Shown piece by piece: positions 25,649-34,302 of a DNA stretch of 64,000 bases. Source of the stretch: Croceitalea marina (lineage in GTDB: Bacteria > Bacteroidota > Bacteroidia > Flavobacteriales > Flavobacteriaceae); the NCBI RefSeq assembly GCF_042684265.1, contig NZ_JBHULB010000016.1:247465-311464 (forward strand), given 5' to 3'. Under the pieces are notes generated by a model that saw only the letters and a program-made list of their open reading frames with translations, ran no database searches and was not told the origin of the DNA. Every line of letters starts with the position of its first letter. Position 1 is the first letter of the stretch. The position numbers were made by a program, and so were the translations under genes.

Positions 25649-27730
25649 TTAATGTACTTTTCTAGTTACCATGATAAAATTTGATAAATCAAAACTACCC
25701 TCTAAATCGGCAGCATTTTTACCAGCTTCCAAGCCTGATATTTCACCCTCATAAGTTAAGTGCCATATATAGCAAATACCTACGCCCGCAGCGTCAAAAT
25801 CTACACCTTCAACTGCCTCTAATGTCGGTGGTAAACCTAAAATGTTCTTCGCATCGTCAGTGATTACATAAGTTTGATTACTTCCTGTAAGATTAGTATC
25901 ATCTAAATAGATACCACTAACCATATCAGGAGTTCCATCAACTATAAATTCAAAAGGGCCACCTTTTAAAACACCTGCATCTAAAGCAGCTCGATTAACG
26001 ACCACAAAATTGGATAAATCAAACTGACCAGATAAACCATCTAAGTTATTGCCTGCTTCCAAACCTGTTAAGTCAACAGAGTAAGTTAAATGGTAGATAT
26101 AACAAGATCCAACTCCTGCACCATCAAAATCTACTCCTTTAACAGCATCCAGTGTTGGGGGAACTCCCAAAATGTTTTTAGCATCATCGGTAATAACGTA
26201 AGTCTGTTTATCACCATTCAATTCGCAAGTATCTAAAGAAATGTTTTGCACCATATCTGGCACCCCATCAACTACGAAATTATATGGCCCTCCATTTAAT
26301 TTACCTGCATTTAGAGCATTACGATTAACAACTACAAAATTAGAAAGTCCAAAATTACCTGTTAAGCCTTCCAGATTATTGCCAGCCACTAGACCTTCAA
26401 GACCAGTAGAATAGGTCAAGTGATAAATATAGCAAGAACCAGTGTCCGCACTATCAAAGTCGACACCCGCTACTGCTTCTAATGTAGGAGGAATACCCAA
26501 AATATTCTTGGCATCATCGGTAATTACATACGTCTGTTTATCACCGTTTAATCCGGCATCATCGAGTGTTATACCGCTTACCATATCTGGGATACCATCA
26601 ACAACAAAATCATATGGTCCACCATTTAACGTACCAGCATTTAGGGCATTTCTATTAACTACCACGAAATTTGATAATCCAAAATTTCCTGTTAAACCAT
26701 CTAAATTATTACCCGCTTCCAAACCTTCGAGTTCTGCTGAATAGGTTAGATGGTAGATATAACATGAACCGACACCAGCGCCGTCAAAATCGACACCTTT
26801 AACTGCTTCAAGTGTAGGAGGAATGCCCAATATATTTTTGGCATCATCAGTAATCACATAGGTTTGCTTATCTCCGTTTAATTCAGAATCATCTAATGAA
26901 ATCTCACTTACCATATCTGGAACTCCGTCTACGACGAATTCATATGGCCCACCTGATAAAACCCCTGCATTAAGGGCATTTCTGTTGACCACCACAAAAT
27001 TGGAAAGATTAAAATTACCGTCTAGATTCTCTAAGTTCTCTCCTCCTTCAAGTCCGTTCAATTGACCTGAATAGGTTAGATGGTAGATATAACAAGATCC
27101 AACTCCGGCACCATCGAAATCAACACCTTCAACAGTCTCTAAGGTTGGGGGCAAACCAAGAATATTCTTTGCATTATCAGTAATGACATAGGTCTGAGTT
27201 TCTCCGTTCAATTCAGTATCATCCAAAGTGATACCACTTACCATATCTGGCACACCATCTACCGCAAACTCAAACGGACCTCCAACCAATACCCCAGCAT
27301 TCAATGCTGAACGTTCAACTACAATGAAGTTAGAAAGATCAAAATCACCAGCTAAATCATCTAAATTCTCACCCACTTCACGTCCGGTCAATCCTTCCTC
27401 ATAAGTAATATGATAGATATAGCACGAGCCTGCACCGGCGGTATCAAAATCTACACCTTCAACAGCATCTAATGTTGGTGGCAAACCAAGAATATTCTTC
27501 TCATCATCTGTAATAACATAACCCTGAATACTACCGGTTAAGTTGGTATCATCCAAAATAATTCCACTCACCATGTCTGGTTCGCCATCAACAGTAAAGG
27601 AAAAAGGTCCGCCTGATAATTCTCCAGCGTTGAGCGTAACCGCTGCATTATCATCATCGTTTTCATCTGCACATCCTAAGAGTAAAATGCCCAAAGAAAA
27701 TATGCTTGCAATTGTTTTTAAGTTGTTCAT
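25649..27730 (-). CDS. Lipoprotein of six tandem 110-residue repeats
   Basis: A 693-residue surface or periplasmic lipoprotein. The signal has the lipobox LLLGC (Cys20), followed by an acidic linker (ADENDDDN). Residues 34-693 are exactly six repeats of 110 residues. Each carries GGPF/YxFxVDG, PDMVxxIxLDD, YVITDDAKNILGxPPT, GVDFDxAGxGxCYIYHLTY and a closing LSNFxVV. The core resembles modules found in large secreted proteins of Bacteroidota and other marine bacteria (TD..GNILGLP..GVGTC), of unknown function. Each unit has one conserved Cys. No partner gene is obvious; it is followed by the GH2 gene on the same strand after a terminator. An adhesin or ligand-binding role is only a guess. Confidence 0.88.
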   Translation of the reverse strand: MNNLKTIASIFSLGILLLGCADENDDDNAAVTLNAGELSGGPFSFTVDGEPDMVSGIILDDTNLTGSIQGYVITDDEKNILGLPPTLDAVEGVDFDTAGAGSCYIYHITYEEGLTGREVGENLDDLAGDFDLSNFIVVERSALNAGVLVGGPFEFAVDGVPDMVSGITLDDTELNGETQTYVITDNAKNILGLPPTLETVEGVDFDGAGVGSCYIYHLTYSGQLNGLEGGENLENLDGNFNLSNFVVVNRNALNAGVLSGGPYEFVVDGVPDMVSEISLDDSELNGDKQTYVITDDAKNILGIPPTLEAVKGVDFDGAGVGSCYIYHLTYSAELEGLEAGNNLDGLTGNFGLSNFVVVNRNALNAGTLNGGPYDFVVDGIPDMVSGITLDDAGLNGDKQTYVITDDAKNILGIPPTLEAVAGVDFDSADTGSCYIYHLTYSTGLEGLVAGNNLEGLTGNFGLSNFVVVNRNALNAGKLNGGPYNFVVDGVPDMVQNISLDTCELNGDKQTYVITDDAKNILGVPPTLDAVKGVDFDGAGVGSCYIYHLTYSVDLTGLEAGNNLDGLSGQFDLSNFVVVNRAALDAGVLKGGPFEFIVDGTPDMVSGIYLDDTNLTGSNQTYVITDDAKNILGLPPTLEAVEGVDFDAAGVGICYIWHLTYEGEISGLEAGKNAADLEGSFDLSNFIMVTRKVH
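25652..27631 (-). repeat. Six in-frame 330-bp tandem coding repeats
   Basis: The landmark CCATATCTGG, or a one-base variant, recurs at 25921, 26251, 26581, 26911, 27241 and 27571, exactly 330 bp apart. The array runs from codon 34 to the last sense codon with no insertions or deletions between units. Confidence 0.92.
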
Positions 27731-27914
27731 CTTTCTAGTGTTTTTAAATTTTAGTCAAAGAAAGTTTGAACATGTTGCAGAAATATCACGTAAAATTCAA
27801 TTTTTATTACATACTGATTTTTAAATACTTACAATTATTTTAAGGTATGAAGTGCAAGAAAAACATAGTTTTATCGACTCTATACAAAGTCAATCATAAT
27901 TTTTAGTTCTAAAC

Positions 27915-27936
27915 CGTGAACTTTTCGTGAAGTTTT
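27915..27936. promoter_or_regulatory. 11-bp direct repeat upstream of the second response regulator
   Basis: CGTGAACTTTT and CGTGAAGTTTT stand head to tail (27915-27925, 27926-27936), differing at one base. The 7+4 layout with 11-bp pitch resembles PhoB/OmpR-type boxes. It ends 19 bases before the ATG at 27956, so autoregulation is plausible. The rest of 27731-27955 is AT-rich with no other feature I can support. Confidence 0.4.
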
Positions 27937-27955
27937 ACCCTTTATTTCGTTGTGC

Positions 27956-28660
27956 ATGAAAAATGTATTGATTATTGAAGATGATTTAGAAATCATTCAC
28001 TTGTTAGAAATACACTTGAAAGATTTGGGCTGCTCGATAACCTCGGCAACACAGGGGGACGACGGGCTTCGTAAAGCTATTGAGCAAGTTCCTGACCTTA
28101 TTATTTTGGATGTAATGCTTCCGGAAATGGATGGTATCGAAGTATGCCAAAAGATCAGGGCCAATAATGTGCAGTCTCCCATAATAATGCTCACCGCTCG
28201 TTCTGAAGAAATTGACAAGGTGTTGGGACTAGAGGTCGGTGCCGACGATTATTTAACTAAACCTTTTAGTGTAAGAGAATTTATTGCTCGTGTTAAAGCC
28301 ATTTTTAGAAGAGAAAAAATGTCGGTAAAAGAAGAAGTGAACACCACAAGTGAAAAAATTATGCATTTTCAAAATTTGTCGGTTGATGTTGAAATGCGAA
28401 AGGTAGTTCTTAACGGTATTAAGGTAGAACTCTCGCCCAAAGAATTTGAATTGTTGGTTTTACTATCCTCAAACCCAGGAAAAAGTTATGACCGTACCAA
28501 ATTGTTAAATCTAATTTGGGGTTACGATTTTAAAGGGTACGAGCATACCGTCAACTCTCACATCAACCGGCTACGCTCTAAAATAGAACCCGATATGAGC
28601 AATCCTAAATTTATTTTAACCACATGGGGAGTGGGTTATAAATTCAATGAAGAATTATGA
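27956..28660 (+). CDS. OmpR/PhoB-family response regulator
   Basis: A 234-residue regulator. The receiver domain has IIEDD near the N-terminus, phosphoacceptor Asp52 in ILDVMLPEMDG, MLTAR, and YLTKPFSVREF. The winged-helix output domain (about 135-232) has LSPKEFELLVLLSSNPG and ends LTTWGVGYKFNEEL. The frame is open two codons upstream to a TTG, but the ATG at 27956 gives the standard MKNVLIIEDD start. It overlaps the kinase gene by 4 bases. Ergothioneine genes follow the pair on the same strand, so either control of or linkage to that pathway is possible. Confidence 0.95.
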   Translation: MKNVLIIEDDLEIIHLLEIHLKDLGCSITSATQGDDGLRKAIEQVPDLIILDVMLPEMDGIEVCQKIRANNVQSPIIMLTARSEEIDKVLGLEVGADDYLTKPFSVREFIARVKAIFRREKMSVKEEVNTTSEKIMHFQNLSVDVEMRKVVLNGIKVELSPKEFELLVLLSSNPGKSYDRTKLLNLIWGYDFKGYEHTVNSHINRLRSKIEPDMSNPKFILTTWGVGYKFNEEL

Positions 28661-30150
28661 GCAACAGCATACTTTCAAATAGATTGGTCAAAAAATTAAC
28701 GCTCTCATTCTTAGCTATCTTATTATTGGCAGGATTGGGCTATACTATCGCGACTATTTACCTATCCAATCAATATTTTTACGAAACCACTCAAAGACTG
28801 CATGCTAATCTTGCCCAAGATTTAATTGACGAAAAATTTGTTGATGCAAGTCCAATTGATAGTGCCGGAGCTATAAATAAAGCATTGTTTGGTGATATCA
28901 TGCATGATATGATGGCCGTAAACCGAGCCATTGAGGTGTATCTATTGGATATGGATGGCCATGTACAGTACTCTGTGGTTTTAGACCATAATGCTCCCGA
29001 AACCAATCAAAAAAGAATTTCGCTAGAACCGATTAAAGCGTTCATTAATTCTAAAGGTCAAAATTATATTCTTGGTGATGACCCTAAAAATCTTGACAAT
29101 AAGAAAGTGTTTTCAGCTGCTAAATTTAAAAAGGGTGAAAAAGAGGGATACATTTATATTGTTCTGGCCGGGGAAGAATACTTAACTACCAGAGCATCTT
29201 TATTTAATAGCTATGTACTCAAATTAGGCCTAGGTTCCTTAGTAGTAACGCTCTTTTTTGCGGCAATACTTGGTGTTTTATCCGTATGGTATCTTACCAA
29301 AAATTTACGCGAACTGGTGTTTGCCGCCAAACGCTTTCAACAAGGTGACCTTGAGTATCGTATTAAAGATGCTGAAAAAAGTGACTTAGCCGGCGTTACC
29401 ACTACCTATAATGAAATGGCAGAAACCATTCTTGGAGACATTGACAAAATTAAATCTGTAGAAAAATTGCGTAGAGAGCTCATTGCAAATATCTCCCATG
29501 ATTTAAGAACACCTCTTTCCATTATTCAAGGGTATATCGAAACGCTTCAAATGAAGGATGAGGACTTATCAAAAAAAGAGCGTCTAGACTATCTAAAAAC
29601 CATTAATGCCAGTGGCGAAAGACTCTCAAAACTTATTGCCCAGTTATTTGAATATTCAAAATTAGAAGCAAACCAAATTGAGCCTCAAAAGGAGCCTTTT
29701 TTAATCAGTGAATTGGCCAATGACATCCATAGAAATTATGCTCTTTTAGCAGAACAAAAAAACATCAATCTAAAACTTGAGATGGGTAAAGGAATCCCTT
29801 TGGTGTTTGCCGACATTTCTTTGGTTGAGAGAGCCATTCAAAATTTAATGGATAATGCGCTAAAATTCACACCTAAGAATGGAGAGGTTATTGTGCAAAT
29901 AACACCAAAAAATAATGACGTTGAAATCACCATAAAAGATTCTGGCCCTGGCATAAAACAAGAAAACCAAGCATTGATTTTTGAACGCTATAGGCAAACC
30001 AAAACTGGCCAACGAAAAGAAGGTGCGGGGCTTGGATTGGCCATTGTAAAAAAGATTGTAGAATTACACAATGCAAGCATAAATGTACTAAGTAAACCCA
30101 ATGAGGGCACATCTTTTAGTTTTAGTCTACCTATTTACCAAATGGCCTAA
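28657..30150 (+). CDS. HAMP-containing sensor histidine kinase
   Basis: A 497-residue sensor kinase. TM1 lies at about 14-36 and TM2 at about 187-211, with a periplasmic domain of about 150 residues between. Then come HAMP (about 212-265), the dimerisation helix with His281 in NISHDLRTPLSIIQGY, and the ATPase domain with NLMDNALKFTP, DSGPGIK and GAGLGLAIVKKIVELH. It is translationally coupled to the regulator gene and ends about 60 bases before the egtB ATG. The signal is unknown. A redox or cell-wall signal would be consistent with the neighbours, but nothing in the sequence proves it. Confidence 0.95.
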   Translation: MSNSILSNRLVKKLTLSFLAILLLAGLGYTIATIYLSNQYFYETTQRLHANLAQDLIDEKFVDASPIDSAGAINKALFGDIMHDMMAVNRAIEVYLLDMDGHVQYSVVLDHNAPETNQKRISLEPIKAFINSKGQNYILGDDPKNLDNKKVFSAAKFKKGEKEGYIYIVLAGEEYLTTRASLFNSYVLKLGLGSLVVTLFFAAILGVLSVWYLTKNLRELVFAAKRFQQGDLEYRIKDAEKSDLAGVTTTYNEMAETILGDIDKIKSVEKLRRELIANISHDLRTPLSIIQGYIETLQMKDEDLSKKERLDYLKTINASGERLSKLIAQLFEYSKLEANQIEPQKEPFLISELANDIHRNYALLAEQKNINLKLEMGKGIPLVFADISLVERAIQNLMDNALKFTPKNGEVIVQITPKNNDVEITIKDSGPGIKQENQALIFERYRQTKTGQRKEGAGLGLAIVKKIVELHNASINVLSKPNEGTSFSFSLPIYQMA

Positions 30151-30212
30151 AAAAAAGTAATTGCGCTCGTTTGAACGTAGACATTTCTTTATCTTTAGGT
30201 AAAATTGCCTGC

Positions 30213-31373
30213 ATGATTGCCATTGATAATCTCCTTGAGTTCTTTCTTGAAACTCGAAAGCATTCCGAAATCATATGTGAACCTCTTGAAACTGAAGACT
30301 ATGTGGTTCAGCCCATTGTCGATGTTAGTCCACCAAAATGGCATTTAGGTCATACTACCTGGTTTTTTGAAGAATTTATCTTAAAGCCTCACGTAGATAA
30401 TTATCAAATTTTTGATGCGGATTTCTCTTTTGTTTTCAATAGCTATTATGAGACCGTAGGTAAGCGCGTAGTTCGTTCAGATCGTGGAAACATGAGCCGA
30501 CCATCCGTCAAAAAAGTGTTTGAATATCGAAACTACGTTACCCAAGCCACCAAAAAATTGTTTGAGTCGGAGCAGACAAAAAACTTGAACGACTTACTTG
30601 AGATTGGCATTCATCATGAAAAGCAACATCAAGAATTATTGCTGACCGATATTAAATATATTCTGGGCAATAACCCGCTACTACCAGCGTATTCAAACGA
30701 ATTTGTAGAACACCCTATTGAAAATCATCCACAAGATTGGATTTCTGTAGAAGAAGGCATCTATGAGATAGGCCATAATTCCAATAATTTCTGTTATGAC
30801 AATGAACTGGGCAGGCATAAAGTATACTTGAACAGTTACCAGATTTCTAACAAACTGGTCACGAATGAAGAGTTTATTCAATTCATCGAGGCCAAAGGAT
30901 ATCAAAAATTTGATTTATGGCATGCAGAAGGTTGGGATTGGGTAAACCAAAACAAGATTACAGCTCCACTGTATTGGCATAAAATAGAAGGTGAATGGTA
31001 TCATTACACTTACGCTGGCCTTAAAAAAATTGCTAGTAATACCCCAATTACCCATATATCGTATTTTGAAGCTTTTGCCTTTGCCCAATGGAAAGGTTTA
31101 CGACTACCAACTGAATTTGAATGGGAAGCTGCACAAAGCTATTTTCCTTGGGGGAAAAGATGGGAATGGACAGAGAGTGCTTATCTCCCATATCCCAATT
31201 ACAAAAAAGCCGATGGCGCTTTGGGCGAATACAACGGTAAATTTATGGTAAGTCAAAAAGTATTGCGTGGAAATTCAGTAGCTACGCCTGACAAACATAG
31301 TAGGTGTACCTACAGGAATTTTTTCCACCCAAACCTAAGATGGCAGTTTACCGGATTAAGGTTAGCCAAATAA
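30213..31373 (+). CDS. egtB: Ergothioneine synthase EgtB (hercynine oxygenase)
   Basis: A 386-residue nonheme iron enzyme that joins hercynine to a thiol donor and forms the sulfoxide on the way to ergothioneine. The N-terminal DinB-like domain carries iron ligands: His47 in WHLGHTTWFF, and His135 and His139 in HHEKQHQE. The C-terminal domain is the FGE-sulfatase fold, with RLPTEFEWEAAQ and FFHPNLRWQFTGLRLA. The frame runs upstream to a TTG at 30171, but ATG 30213 gives the family-typical MIAIDNLLEFFLETRKHSE start. egtD follows 16 bases later. A TATCTTTA element at 30190-30197 may be its own promoter. Confidence 0.95.
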   Translation: MIAIDNLLEFFLETRKHSEIICEPLETEDYVVQPIVDVSPPKWHLGHTTWFFEEFILKPHVDNYQIFDADFSFVFNSYYETVGKRVVRSDRGNMSRPSVKKVFEYRNYVTQATKKLFESEQTKNLNDLLEIGIHHEKQHQELLLTDIKYILGNNPLLPAYSNEFVEHPIENHPQDWISVEEGIYEIGHNSNNFCYDNELGRHKVYLNSYQISNKLVTNEEFIQFIEAKGYQKFDLWHAEGWDWVNQNKITAPLYWHKIEGEWYHYTYAGLKKIASNTPITHISYFEAFAFAQWKGLRLPTEFEWEAAQSYFPWGKRWEWTESAYLPYPNYKKADGALGEYNGKFMVSQKVLRGNSVATPDKHSRCTYRNFFHPNLRWQFTGLRLAK

Positions 31374-31389
31374 TCACGACAAAAAATAC

Positions 31390-32364
31390 ATGCAAGATAA
31401 ATCCACTGTATTAACCTCAGCTTTTGAGCAAGAAGTCTATGATGGCCTAACAGCCCAACCAAAGTATTTATCCTCAAAATATTTTTATGATGAAATTGGT
31501 GATAAGCTATTTCAAGATATCATGGCGATGCCAGAATATTATCTTACTGATAGTGAGTTTAGTATTCTAGACCGTCATAAAGAAAAAATAGCTTACATTT
31601 TTAACTTCGACAAAGAGCCCTTTAGTTTATTTGAGTTGGGCGCAGGAGATGGTAAAAAAACTAAAATTCTGTTAAGGCATTTTTCTGAAAAAGATATTGA
31701 TTTTGATTACAGGCCTATCGATATCAGTCAGAACGCCCTAGACCAACTTGAGGCTTCAGTAACAAAAGAATTGCCAAATGTAGAAATAAACACCCTACAA
31801 GGCACTTATTTTGAAACGCTCGCCGATATTGGCGAAAGTCATGCCAAACGAAAGGTAATTCTGTTTTTAGGATCCAACATCGGTAATTTGTTGCATCCTC
31901 AGGCCATTTCTTTTCTACAGAGTATGCAAGAAGTGCTCAATGATGATGATTTGATTTTTATGGGCTTTGACCAAAAGAAAAACCCGCAAACCATTTTAGA
32001 TGCCTATAATGATAAAACTGGTATTACAGAGGCGTTCAATAAAAATGTACTGACCCGAATCAATACTGAAATGAACGGAAATTTTGATTTGGATAAATTT
32101 CTGCATTGGGAGGTTTACGACCCTGAAACGGGTACGGCAAAAAGCTATTTGGTATCTAAAGAAAAGCAAACGGTGTATATCAAATCACTTGATTTAGAAG
32201 TCAATTTTAAAGCTTGGGAAACAATTCATACCGAAATCTCACAAAAATATGATGACGAGGTAGTATCATGGCTAGCGAACGAGGCGGGCCTTCAAATTGA
32301 AAATCAATTTAGTGATGAACATGAATTTTATAAAAATTACATCTTTAAAAAGAAAATACAATGA
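31390..32364 (+). CDS. egtD: L-histidine N-alpha-methyltransferase EgtD
   Basis: A 324-residue SAM-dependent methyltransferase that trimethylates histidine to hercynine, the first step of ergothioneine synthesis. Its features are the N-terminal PKYLSSKYFYDEIGDKLFQDI, the SAM-binding FELGAGDGKKTKILL, DYRPIDISQNAL, and ILFLGSNIGNL. It overlaps the DUF427 gene by 4 bases and follows egtB closely, forming an egtB-egtD-DUF427 unit. No egtA or egtC is present, so the thiol donor is likely cysteine or supplied by a non-mycobacterial route (inference). Confidence 0.96.
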   Translation: MQDKSTVLTSAFEQEVYDGLTAQPKYLSSKYFYDEIGDKLFQDIMAMPEYYLTDSEFSILDRHKEKIAYIFNFDKEPFSLFELGAGDGKKTKILLRHFSEKDIDFDYRPIDISQNALDQLEASVTKELPNVEINTLQGTYFETLADIGESHAKRKVILFLGSNIGNLLHPQAISFLQSMQEVLNDDDLIFMGFDQKKNPQTILDAYNDKTGITEAFNKNVLTRINTEMNGNFDLDKFLHWEVYDPETGTAKSYLVSKEKQTVYIKSLDLEVNFKAWETIHTEISQKYDDEVVSWLANEAGLQIENQFSDEHEFYKNYIFKKKIQ

Positions 32365-32642
32365 AAGCAATCTGGAATAATACCGTAATTGCGGAAAGTG
32401 ATGATACTTTGGTTATCGAAAACAACCATTACTTTCCTGCTGAGAGTATCAAAAAAGAATATTTTAAAACAAGTGATACGCATACCAACTGCCCTTGGAA
32501 AGGCATGGCCTCATATTATTCCATTGAGGTCGATGGCAAAGTGAATACCGATGCCGCTTGGTACTACCCAGAAACAAGTGAATTGGCCAAACAAATTAAA
32601 GGCAGGGTCGCTTTTTGGAAAGGTGTAAGTGTAGAAAAGTAA
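32361..32642 (+). CDS. DUF427 domain protein
   Basis: A 93-residue soluble protein, essentially one DUF427 domain. It has MKAIWNNTVIAESDDTL, the central SDTHTNCPWKGMASYYSI, and AAWYYPETSELAKQIKGRVAFW. It is translationally coupled to egtD and ends before a bidirectional terminator. The biochemical role of DUF427 is not established. Its tight coupling to egtD suggests a part in ergothioneine formation or use, which is inference from position only. Confidence 0.93.
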   Translation: MKAIWNNTVIAESDDTLVIENNHYFPAESIKKEYFKTSDTHTNCPWKGMASYYSIEVDGKVNTDAAWYYPETSELAKQIKGRVAFWKGVSVEK

Positions 32643-32660
32643 GCACCTCGTGATAAAATA

Positions 32661-32688
32661 AAAAACCCATGCCAAGGCATGGGTTTTT
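32661..32688. terminator. Bidirectional terminator (egt unit / CBM48 gene)
   Basis: AAAAACCCATGCC (32661-32673) pairs perfectly with GGCATGGGTTTTT (32676-32688). The A and T flanks serve both convergent transcripts. Confidence 0.92.
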
Positions 32689-32709
32689 GTTCTTTCTAAG
32701 TTAAAGATA

Positions 32710-33006
32710 CTATACTTCTAAAACTGCATTTTCAGTACCAGCGTAGTCGTTCCATTGGTAACGGTCCGCCTCATTATCATTAATGTAGTTACTATCTACT
32801 AGATAACGAAATTCATAAGTATTTTCTTTTGGTAGCTCAATTGTACCTTTAAAGGTTCCGTTCTTTAATTTTCTAAGTGTGCTGCCTTTTGGGTTCCAAT
32901 TATTGAAATCACCAACAACAGCTACTTTTTTTGCGTTGTCCGCAGGTACCGTAAAAGTAACTTTACAAACCGGTTTGCTTTTTAAATATTGCTTTTTTAT
33001 AGCCAT
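32710..33006 (-). CDS. Isoamylase early-set (CBM48/AMPK-like) domain protein
   Basis: A 98-residue single-domain protein. The fold signature is clear: VTFTVPADNAKKVAVVGDFNNW, then LRKLKNGTFKGTIELP and YEFRYLVDSNYINDNEA. Free-standing glycogen-binding-like domains of this kind are common in flavobacteria and have no defined partner here. A basic N-terminus (MAIKKQYLKSK) precedes the domain. It is convergent with the ergothioneine unit. The 160 bases upstream hold no other gene. Glycogen or other glucan binding is inferred from the family only. Confidence 0.92.
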   Translation of the reverse strand: MAIKKQYLKSKPVCKVTFTVPADNAKKVAVVGDFNNWNPKGSTLRKLKNGTFKGTIELPKENTYEFRYLVDSNYINDNEADRYQWNDYAGTENAVLEV

Positions 33007-33168
33007 GATACTATTGTTTTTTCATTTAATTATAGTGCAAAGCAATACATAAAACAACTAAAAGTCAACAGGTTAGATGCGATTTATCAATTTGATAAAA
33101 TTAGCTTCATGCGTTGTTCACTTTGATAAATTTAACCTGTTATTTTATTCAAAAAAGTAATTCAAATA

Positions 33169-34248
33169 TTACGATTTTAGGATTTTTACAATTTCATCTA
33201 CTTCATCAAGGGTATTGTAAAAGTGAAAGCTTATTCGAATTCCGTCTCCGCGCTGTACGCAAACCACATTGTGTTCTAAAAGTTTATTGAACACTCTTTG
33301 ATTCGCTTTCATATTGAAAATAGTACTATGCGTATTTCTTTTCACCACTATATCATCCAATAAACCAAACTCGTTAAACTCATTTCGGGCTTTATCGCTT
33401 AATTTATTGTTCTGTTCCGCTATTTTTTTGAGCCCAATCTTACTTAGAAATTCTAATGAAAATTGAAGGCTTCCAAAACTTAAGGAATCTAAGTGGCCAG
33501 GTTCTAAATGCTTGCAAAATGTTCTTTTATGATTATTTTCCAAGGAGTTTCTACCAGAACCAAATCCCTTAGCCACTAGCTTAAAACGCTCTTTCACCTC
33601 TTCCTTGATTAAAAGCAAGCCATTTCCGTACCCCGACAGCAGCCATTTATAGGCACTTGCTCCAATAATATCAATTCCAGATTCTAAAAAATTAAAACTT
33701 CTTGTTCCCAAAAATTGGGTTCCATCTGAAATAATCAATAAATCTTTAAACTGGGTCTTTAACTTTTTCAAGAAAGTCAAATCGACCATAATTCCATTTA
33801 ACCATTGCACAACACTTAGAGCCAAAACGGTGATTCCATTGGTCTTTATGGCATCATAAATACATTCTTCTAAATTTTCAGAAACCGCAAGATATTCAAT
33901 AGCAAACCCTCTACTCTCAAAAGGCCAATTTAGAGATGGATAATCGCCTTCTATAAGAAGCACTTTCTCTTTCTTATCCAAGCCTTCAACCAAAAAGTTC
34001 AAACCAATAGTGAAGTTTGGTACTAGTGCCACATTCTCTGGGTTACAGTTGAAAAATTCCCCTACAACTCTTCTGGTTTCCGAATGCATTCTATTAGAGT
34101 TTTGCTTCATCTCGCTACCTCCAATCAAATAGTCTAAATCGTGACCCTGCCTCCATTCTAACAAATCATCGTACAATAGGCCCGAGGCCGCTGTATTTGC
34201 ATAAATAGAATGGTTTAATATCGGAAACTGTTTTCTGATTTGTTCCAT
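33169..34248 (-). CDS. Class V PLP-dependent aminotransferase-like enzyme
   Basis: A 359-residue fold-type I PLP enzyme of the class V group (cysteine desulfurase/C-S lyase relatives). Recognisable parts are the N-terminal IYANTAASGLLYDD, the PLP-contacting VSDGT-like IISDGTQFLGT, and the Schiff-base Lys in SAYKWLLSGYGNGLL. The C-terminal domain ends RISFHFYNTLDEVDEIVKIL. It lacks the extended Cys loop expected of a full NifS/SufS desulfurase. EgtE, the last ergothioneine enzyme, belongs to this same class, and egtBD lie 1.8 kb away on the other strand. Assignment as EgtE-like is a hypothesis only. Confidence 0.88.
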   Translation of the reverse strand: MEQIRKQFPILNHSIYANTAASGLLYDDLLEWRQGHDLDYLIGGSEMKQNSNRMHSETRRVVGEFFNCNPENVALVPNFTIGLNFLVEGLDKKEKVLLIEGDYPSLNWPFESRGFAIEYLAVSENLEECIYDAIKTNGITVLALSVVQWLNGIMVDLTFLKKLKTQFKDLLIISDGTQFLGTRSFNFLESGIDIIGASAYKWLLSGYGNGLLLIKEEVKERFKLVAKGFGSGRNSLENNHKRTFCKHLEPGHLDSLSFGSLQFSLEFLSKIGLKKIAEQNNKLSDKARNEFNEFGLLDDIVVKRNTHSTIFNMKANQRVFNKLLEHNVVCVQRGDGIRISFHFYNTLDEVDEIVKILKS

Positions 34249-34302
34249 CTTAAATCTTTAAAATCTTAAATCGGTTATCTTTGTCATTAAAGATAGGCAA
34301 AG

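Noticed and set aside
25652..27631. Regular repeats that could suggest a CRISPR or satellite array
   Set aside because: The period is 330 bp, in frame, and codes a coherent 110-residue protein module; there are no spacers.
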